From Monoglobus sp964617455 (GTDB taxonomy: Bacteria > Bacillota > Clostridia > Monoglobales > Monoglobaceae), in the NCBI GenBank assembly GCA_964617455.1, contig CAZTYF010000010.1, positions 1 through 63,858 of the forward strand: DNA of 63,858 nt. The letters are read 5' to 3'. Position 1 is the first letter of the stretch, and each line of letters opens with the position of its first letter. Both the position numbers and the translations under genes were made by a program. Shown one piece after another: positions 59,377 to 63,858 of the stretch. The notes beneath the pieces were generated by a model that saw only the letters and a list, made by a program, of their open reading frames with translations, ran no database searches and was not told the DNA's origin.

Positions 59377-62300
59377 ATGGAAAATCTGAAAAAGCGCAAT
59401 GACATACACAAAGTCCTGATAATCGGTTCGGGGCCCATTATCATCGGCCAGGCCTGCGAATTTGACTATTCCGGAACCCAGGCCTGCAAGGCTCTCAAAA
59501 AATTGGGTTATGAGATTGTGCTGGTCAATTCAAACCCCGCCACCATTATGACCGACCCGGAAACGGCGGATGTTACATATATCGAGCCTTTGAACCTTGA
59601 AAGGCTCACGCAAATAATCGAAAAGGAGCGTCCCGATGCCCTTCTCCCCAACTTGGGCGGGCAGTCGGGCCTCAACCTTTGCTCCGAATTGGCAAAAGCG
59701 GGGGTTTTGGAAAAATACGGCGTTCGGGTAATCGGCGTTCAGGTGGATGCCATTGACCGGGGAGAGGACAGAATCGAATTCAAACACACCATGAACTCCC
59801 TCGGAATCGAGATGGCCCGAAGCGAGGTTGCGTATTCCGTTGACGAGGCTCTCAAAATTGCCGATGATTTGGGATACCCGGTGGTCCTCCGACCCGCCTA
59901 TACCATGGGTGGCGCAGGGGGCGGTCTTGTCTATAACACCGAGGAGCTCAAAGTCGTCTGCGAAAGAGGCCTTCAAGCCAGCTTGGTGGGACAGGTCTTG
60001 GTTGAGGAGTCCGTTTTGGGCTGGGAGGAATTGGAGCTGGAAGTTGTTCGAGATGCGGCAGGCAATATGATAACCGTATGTTTTATCGAAAACATCGACC
60101 CCTTGGGAGTCCACACGGGAGATTCCTTCTGCTCGGCGCCCATGCTCACAATTCCGGAAGATGTCCAAAAGGAACTGCAGCGGCAGGCCTATCGAATCGT
60201 TGATGCCATTCAGGTGATAGGAGGCACCAATGTGCAATTTGCCAGAAATCCCGAGGACGGCAGGGTTATAGTGATTGAAATAAATCCCCGAACATCCCGC
60301 TCGTCGGCTCTGGCTTCAAAAGCCACCGGATTCCCCATTGCCATGGTTTCGGCCATGTTGGCGGCAGGCCTCAATCTCAGCGATATCCCCTGCGGCAAAT
60401 ACGGAACCCTTGACAAATATTACCCGGACGGAGACTATGTGGTAATTAAATTCGCCCGTTGGGCTTTTGAAAAATTTAAGGGCGCCGAAGATAAGCTGGG
60501 CACCCAGATGCGGGCCGTGGGCGAAGTTATGAGTATAGGCAAGACCTACAAAGAGGCCTTTCAAAAGGCAATACGCAGCTTGGAAATCGGCAGATACGGG
60601 TTGGGAGGAGCCAAAGATTTCGGGGAAAAGACCAAGGATGAACTCCTCAAACTCCTCAGAACCCCCACCAGCGAGCGGCAGTTTATTATGTATGAAGCTC
60701 TCCGCAAAGGTGCGGATGCGGACGAAATATATCGAATCACAAAAATCAAGCACTACTTCATCGAGCAGATGAAGGAGCTTGTCGAGGAAGAGGAAGACCT
60801 GAAAAAACTTCGGGGAAGCGTTCCCGAAACGGAGATTTTGAGAAAGGCGAAGCAAGACGGCTTTTCCGACAGATATTTGAGCGAACTCCTTGATGTGACG
60901 GAAGAGGAAATCAGAAACGCACGCCTTGCCGCGGGGATTACGGAAGCCTGGGAAGGTGTCCATGTCAGCGGCACTCAGGATTCGGCCTATTACTACTCCT
61001 CTTATAACATGAAGGACGAAAGCAAAGTCAATACAGACAAGCCCAAAATCATGATATTGGGCGGCGGACCCAATCGAATCGGCCAGGGAATAGAGTTTGA
61101 CTATTGCTGCGTTCATGCGGCAATTGCCCTGAAAAAATTGGGCTTTGAAACGATTATCGTAAACTGCAACCCCGAAACCGTATCCACCGACTATGATACA
61201 TCCGACAAGCTCTACTTTGAGCCATTGACTTTGGAAGATGTTTTGAGTATTCATGAAAAAGAAAAACCCCTGGGTGTTATCGCCCAATTCGGGGGACAAA
61301 CTCCCCTCAATCTTGCGGCGGAGCTCAAAAAGAACGGGGTAAATATCTTGGGCACCACTCCGGAGACCATTGACTTGGCCGAGGACCGAGACCGATTCAG
61401 GGAAATGATGGACAAACTCCATATTCCCATGCCCGAATCGGGTATGGCGGTCAATGTGGATGAGGCTCTGGAAATCGCCGAAGAAATAGGCTACCCGGTT
61501 ATGGTCCGTCCCTCCTATGTTTTGGGCGGACGCGGTATGGAGGTCGTCCATGACGAAGAGAGCATGAGAATCTACATGGCGGCCGCAGTGGGCGTCACTC
61601 CGGACAGACCCATACTGATTGACAGGTTTTTGAATCATGCCATGGAATGCGAGGCAGATGCCATCAGCGACGGTGAAAACGTTTTCGTCCCTGCCGTGAT
61701 GGAGCATATTGAGCTTGCGGGCATACATTCCGGAGATTCGGCCTGCATACTCCCCTCCATGAACATACCTGAAAAGCACGTCAAAACCATAAAAGAATAT
61801 ACGAGAAAAATCGCCCGGGAAATGGATGTGCGGGGATTGATGAATATGCAATATGCCATAGAGGATGACAAAGTCTATGTCCTTGAGGCCAATCCGAGAG
61901 CATCAAGAACCGTGCCCCTTGTTTCCAAGGTCTGCAATATCCGTATGGTGCAATTGGCCACCGAAATTATCACCGCCCCTCTTACCGGGAAAGAATCACC
62001 GGTGCCTGCCCTCAAGGAAAAGAATATCCCCCACTATGGAGTGAAAGAAGCGGTGTTCCCCTTTAATATGTTCCAAGAAGTGGACCCGGTTTTGGGCCCG
62101 GAAATGCGTTCCACCGGCGAGGTTCTCGGTATGGCTCCCACCTTTGGCGAGGCATTTCTCAAAGCCCAGGAGGCGACACAGATTAAGTTCCCCACGAAGG
62201 GCAGGGTTTTAATCAGCGTCAACGACAGGGACAAAGGTGAACTCCCCGAAGTTGCCCAAGGGTTCAAGGAATGCGGATTTGATATCATTGCAACCGAAGG

Positions 62301-62604
62301 CACCGGCAAGGTTCTCAAAGACAACGGAATAGATGCCCGAATTGTGTCCAAACTGGGCGAGGGACGCCCGAATGTGCTTGATATAATCACCAACGGCGAG
62401 GTTAACATAGTAATAAACACGCCTACGGACAAGAAGGGCGCCGCAGATGACAGCTATATCCGAAAGGGCGTAATCAAAGGCAGAATCCCTTATGTTACCA
62501 CCATGGCGGAAGCCAAGGCGGCGATTGCGGGAATCAAAACAGCCAAAAACGTCACCTCAACGGTCAAATCATTGCAGGAGCTCCACTCCGAAATCACGGA
62601 ATAA
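59377..62604 (+). CDS. carB: Carbamoyl-phosphate synthase large subunit
   Basis: Makes carbamoyl phosphate for arginine and pyrimidines. The 1075-residue product is a complete large chain with two homologous ATP-grasp halves: first with VLIIGSGPIIIGQACEFDYSG near 13 and RPAYTMGGAGGG near 170, second with MILGGGPNRIGQGIEFDYCC near 558 and RPSYVLGGRGME near 710. The C-terminal 130 residues form the allosteric MGS-like domain. The glutaminase subunit gene carA, usually just upstream, is not here; purD is instead. AAAGGAG precedes the ATG. Confidence 0.97.
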   Translation: MENLKKRNDIHKVLIIGSGPIIIGQACEFDYSGTQACKALKKLGYEIVLVNSNPATIMTDPETADVTYIEPLNLERLTQIIEKERPDALLPNLGGQSGLNLCSELAKAGVLEKYGVRVIGVQVDAIDRGEDRIEFKHTMNSLGIEMARSEVAYSVDEALKIADDLGYPVVLRPAYTMGGAGGGLVYNTEELKVVCERGLQASLVGQVLVEESVLGWEELELEVVRDAAGNMITVCFIENIDPLGVHTGDSFCSAPMLTIPEDVQKELQRQAYRIVDAIQVIGGTNVQFARNPEDGRVIVIEINPRTSRSSALASKATGFPIAMVSAMLAAGLNLSDIPCGKYGTLDKYYPDGDYVVIKFARWAFEKFKGAEDKLGTQMRAVGEVMSIGKTYKEAFQKAIRSLEIGRYGLGGAKDFGEKTKDELLKLLRTPTSERQFIMYEALRKGADADEIYRITKIKHYFIEQMKELVEEEEDLKKLRGSVPETEILRKAKQDGFSDRYLSELLDVTEEEIRNARLAAGITEAWEGVHVSGTQDSAYYYSSYNMKDESKVNTDKPKIMILGGGPNRIGQGIEFDYCCVHAAIALKKLGFETIIVNCNPETVSTDYDTSDKLYFEPLTLEDVLSIHEKEKPLGVIAQFGGQTPLNLAAELKKNGVNILGTTPETIDLAEDRDRFREMMDKLHIPMPESGMAVNVDEALEIAEEIGYPVMVRPSYVLGGRGMEVVHDEESMRIYMAAAVGVTPDRPILIDRFLNHAMECEADAISDGENVFVPAVMEHIELAGIHSGDSACILPSMNIPEKHVKTIKEYTRKIAREMDVRGLMNMQYAIEDDKVYVLEANPRASRTVPLVSKVCNIRMVQLATEIITAPLTGKESPVPALKEKNIPHYGVKEAVFPFNMFQEVDPVLGPEMRSTGEVLGMAPTFGEAFLKAQEATQIKFPTKGRVLISVNDRDKGELPEVAQGFKECGFDIIATEGTGKVLKDNGIDARIVSKLGEGRPNVLDIITNGEVNIVINTPTDKKGAADDSYIRKGVIKGRIPYVTTMAEAKAAIAGIKTAKNVTSTVKSLQELHSEITE

Positions 62605-62691
62605 GCCGCTATGAATATGCGGGCTGCGGGGAACTTGTTTTGCTCAATGTGCAATAAGCTCCCGTCGGTATAAATCTCTCAAATACAAAAT

Positions 62692-62711
62692 CCCCGGCAA
62701 ATTTGCCGGGG
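62692..62711. terminator. Bidirectional terminator between carB and the SDR gene
   Basis: CCCCGGCA and TGCCGGGG surround AATT in a perfect inverted repeat. GAGATTTTTG follows on the plus strand and ATTTTGTATTTG on the minus strand. Confidence 0.85.
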
Positions 62712-62740
62712 AGATTTTTGCATTCCGTATTATATTTCCT

Positions 62741-63538
62741 TTAGGGCTGCTTGCCGATATAGGCCAAGATACCGCCGTCAACATACAGGATATGACCGTT
62801 TACGGCATCCGATGCCTTTGATGCCAAGAATACCGCAGGACCGCCGAGTTCATCGGGGTTGAGCCATCTGCCGGCCGGGGTTCTGCTGCAAATAAACTGG
62901 TCAAAGGGATGAGGAGAACCGTCGGGTTGTTTTTCCCGCAGAGGTGCCGTCTGAGGTGTGGCAATATATCCGGGGCCAATGCCGTTGCACTGGATGTTGT
63001 ATGCGCCGTATTCCGAGCAGATATTTCTGGTGAGCATTCTGAGGCCGCCCTTTGCAGCCGCATATGCGGAAACCGTCTCACGTCCCAATTCGGACATCAT
63101 GGAACAGATGTTGATAATCTTGCCGCCGCCCTTTTTAATCATTGAGGGGATTACCGCCTTTGATACGATGAAGGGTGCATTAAGGTCAACATCGATAACC
63201 TGTCTGAACTCCGCAGCCGTCATATCGCACATGGGGATACGCTTGATAATACCTGCGTTGTTTACCAAAATGTCGATAACTCCGATCTCCGCCTCAATCT
63301 TCTTGACCATTTCCTGCACGGCTTCTTCGTTTGTAACATCGCAAACATAGCCGCTTGCATCGATGCCGTCAGCCTCGTAAGAAGCAAGACCCTTGTCTAC
63401 AAACTCCTGTTTGATGTCGCAAAAAACGATCTTCGCCCCCACCGAAGACATCGCCTTGGCAATACCGTAACCGATACCATACGAAGCGCCGGTGATCAGA
63501 GCAACTTTGCCTTCCAATGAAAACATTTCAATGCCCAT
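62741..63538 (-). CDS. SDR family oxidoreductase, gluconate 5-dehydrogenase-like
   Basis: A 265-residue classical short-chain dehydrogenase. The cofactor loop is TGASYGIGYGIA near 16-27, NNAG follows near 92, the catalytic Ser is in ICSMMSE and the Tyr and Lys in YAAAK near 161-165. The stretch HPFDQFICSRTPAGRW near 215-230 and the ending IAYVDGGILAYIG-like tail are typical of gluconate 5-dehydrogenase (5-ketogluconate reductase) and related uronate-pathway enzymes. A role in sugar-acid use, perhaps of pectin products, is inferred. AGGAGG precedes the ATG. It has its own promoter and a possible operator. Confidence 0.82.
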   Translation of the reverse strand: MGIEMFSLEGKVALITGASYGIGYGIAKAMSSVGAKIVFCDIKQEFVDKGLASYEADGIDASGYVCDVTNEEAVQEMVKKIEAEIGVIDILVNNAGIIKRIPMCDMTAAEFRQVIDVDLNAPFIVSKAVIPSMIKKGGGKIINICSMMSELGRETVSAYAAAKGGLRMLTRNICSEYGAYNIQCNGIGPGYIATPQTAPLREKQPDGSPHPFDQFICSRTPAGRWLNPDELGGPAVFLASKASDAVNGHILYVDGGILAYIGKQP

Positions 63539-63561
63539 TTTAAAACCTCCTGTTTAATATT

Positions 63562-63577
63562 TGTGTTTTGTTACACA
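63562..63577. promoter_or_regulatory. Candidate operator of the SDR gene
   Basis: TGTGT and ACACA form a perfect inverted repeat around a 6-base centre (TTTGTT). It lies between the -10 box and the ribosome binding site of the SDR gene, a typical repressor position. The regulator is unknown. Confidence 0.4.
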
Positions 63578-63591
63578 TCTTTTATATATAA

Positions 63592-63620
63592 ATTATACCA
63601 TACGGGTTTTTTATTGTCAA
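63592..63620 (-). promoter_or_regulatory. Promoter of the SDR gene
   Basis: Minus strand: TTGACA (63620-63615), 17 bases, TATAAT (63597-63592), both perfect. Confidence 0.88.
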
Positions 63621-63654
63621 ACGATTTATGTAAATTATACAAAAATTTATTTGC

Positions 63655-63858
63655 CCCGAATACGCCGTCGGCGTCGCAGTGCGCCTCTTAGCTCGTTTTG
63701 CCCTGAAGGGCAAAAGCATCGCTTTTCCGGCGACTGCTCCTTTTTCCCAAAATGTGCACTGCGTTGGCGCATTTTGGGAGCCCTGCGCACTTCGTGCGCT
63801 TTCAGTGCGCCTTTTAGCTCGTTTCCTCGCAAGCGAGAAAACATTCGCCCTTCCGGCG
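63655..63858. repeat. GC-rich palindromic repeat cluster, truncated by the window end
   Basis: CAGTGCGCC(T)(C/T)TTAGCTCGTTT occurs at 63677-63698 and, with one change, at 63803-63824 (period 126 bp). Each copy is followed by a different small hairpin (TTTTGCCCT/AGGGCAAAA; CTCGC/GCGAG) and then by a shared ending TCCGGCG. Between them lie further inverted repeats: CAAAATG/CATTTTG and GCGCAC/GTGCGC. The unit boundary falls exactly at the window end, so more copies may follow. The minus-strand frame across it gives Arg-rich repetitive protein and is not believed to be a gene. Confidence 0.75.

Noticed and set aside
60316..61851. 511-codon minus-strand frame inside carB
   Set aside because: It is antisense to conserved ATP-grasp motifs and carries no motif of its own.
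63647..63844. Minus-strand open frame with an Arg-rich repetitive product
   Set aside because: It lies entirely in the palindromic repeat cluster, has no ribosome binding site, and its repeated product simply mirrors the DNA repeats.

Overview
The window looks like a chromosomal segment of a Gram-positive anaerobe of the class Clostridia, probably from a gut or plant-fibre habitat. The evidence is a SCIFF ranthipeptide gene with its radical-SAM maturase (a clostridial hallmark), a long-form HPF, a gatCAB operon, the yqhQ-prmC pair, Shine-Dalgarno sequences of the AGGAGG type, several TTG/GTG starts, many TTGACA-17-TATAAT promoters, and a secreted family-9 pectate lyase. No phage, insertion sequence or CRISPR array was seen. 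Genus and species cannot be fixed from the sequence alone.

Layout. 1-5326: an 11-bp tandem array, then two cell-surface genes (a secreted copper-amine-oxidase-N/DHHW protein and a 1119-residue membrane protein that appears to join two GT-C glycosyltransferase halves around a discoidin-like domain). 5330-6172: a class I fumarase alpha subunit without its beta partner. 6190-14950: a promoter, a 42-codon peptide rich in Phe/Tyr/Trp, an intrinsic terminator, then nine genes aroF-tyrA-aroB-aroA-aroC-pheA-aroK-aroQ-aroE. These give the whole shikimate pathway plus the Phe and Tyr branches, apparently under transcription attenuation. 15178-18724: a membrane GT2, a CPA2 antiporter and a Fic protein. 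18730-20264 (minus): a peroxide-defence operon gpx, flavodoxin-like gene, ohrR-like gene, with a candidate OhrR operator. 20330-28031: a structured leader or small RNA, dnaE, birA, a membrane-anchored trypsin-like protease, yqhQ and prmC. 28052-33547: a phosphodiesterase, a CMD/cupin pair, the pectate lyase and galE. 33623-40814: hpf, then rpiB-like, aconitase, isocitrate dehydrogenase, a P-loop/Asp23-like protein and an OGG-type glycosylase, followed by fba. 40881-41345: a candidate small RNA and a minus-strand tRNA-Met/tRNA-Glu operon. 41580-50526: rpsO, pnp, yajC, the SCIFF precursor and maturase, and a heterodimeric ABC exporter. 50640-52612: mntP, a Cys/His protein and nnrE. 52698-57789 (minus): gatC-gatA-gatB-exonuclease-amylase. 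58075-62604: purD and carB. 62741-63538 (minus): an SDR dehydrogenase. 63655-63858: the start of a GC-rich palindromic repeat cluster cut by the window edge.

How it fits together. Core metabolism (aromatic amino acids, 2-oxoglutarate supply by aconitase and IDH, purine and carbamoyl phosphate synthesis) is interleaved with information processing (DnaE, S15, PNPase, YajC, GatCAB, PrmC, HPF). Accessory functions are surface glycosylation, pectin attack, redox defence and a RiPP locus. The points most worth testing are the aromatic leader-peptide attenuator, the double GT-C fusion, the P-loop/Asp23 fusion, two candidate structured RNAs, and the SCIFF locus followed by an ABC exporter pair. Function statements rest on motifs read by eye from translations; no database search was run.
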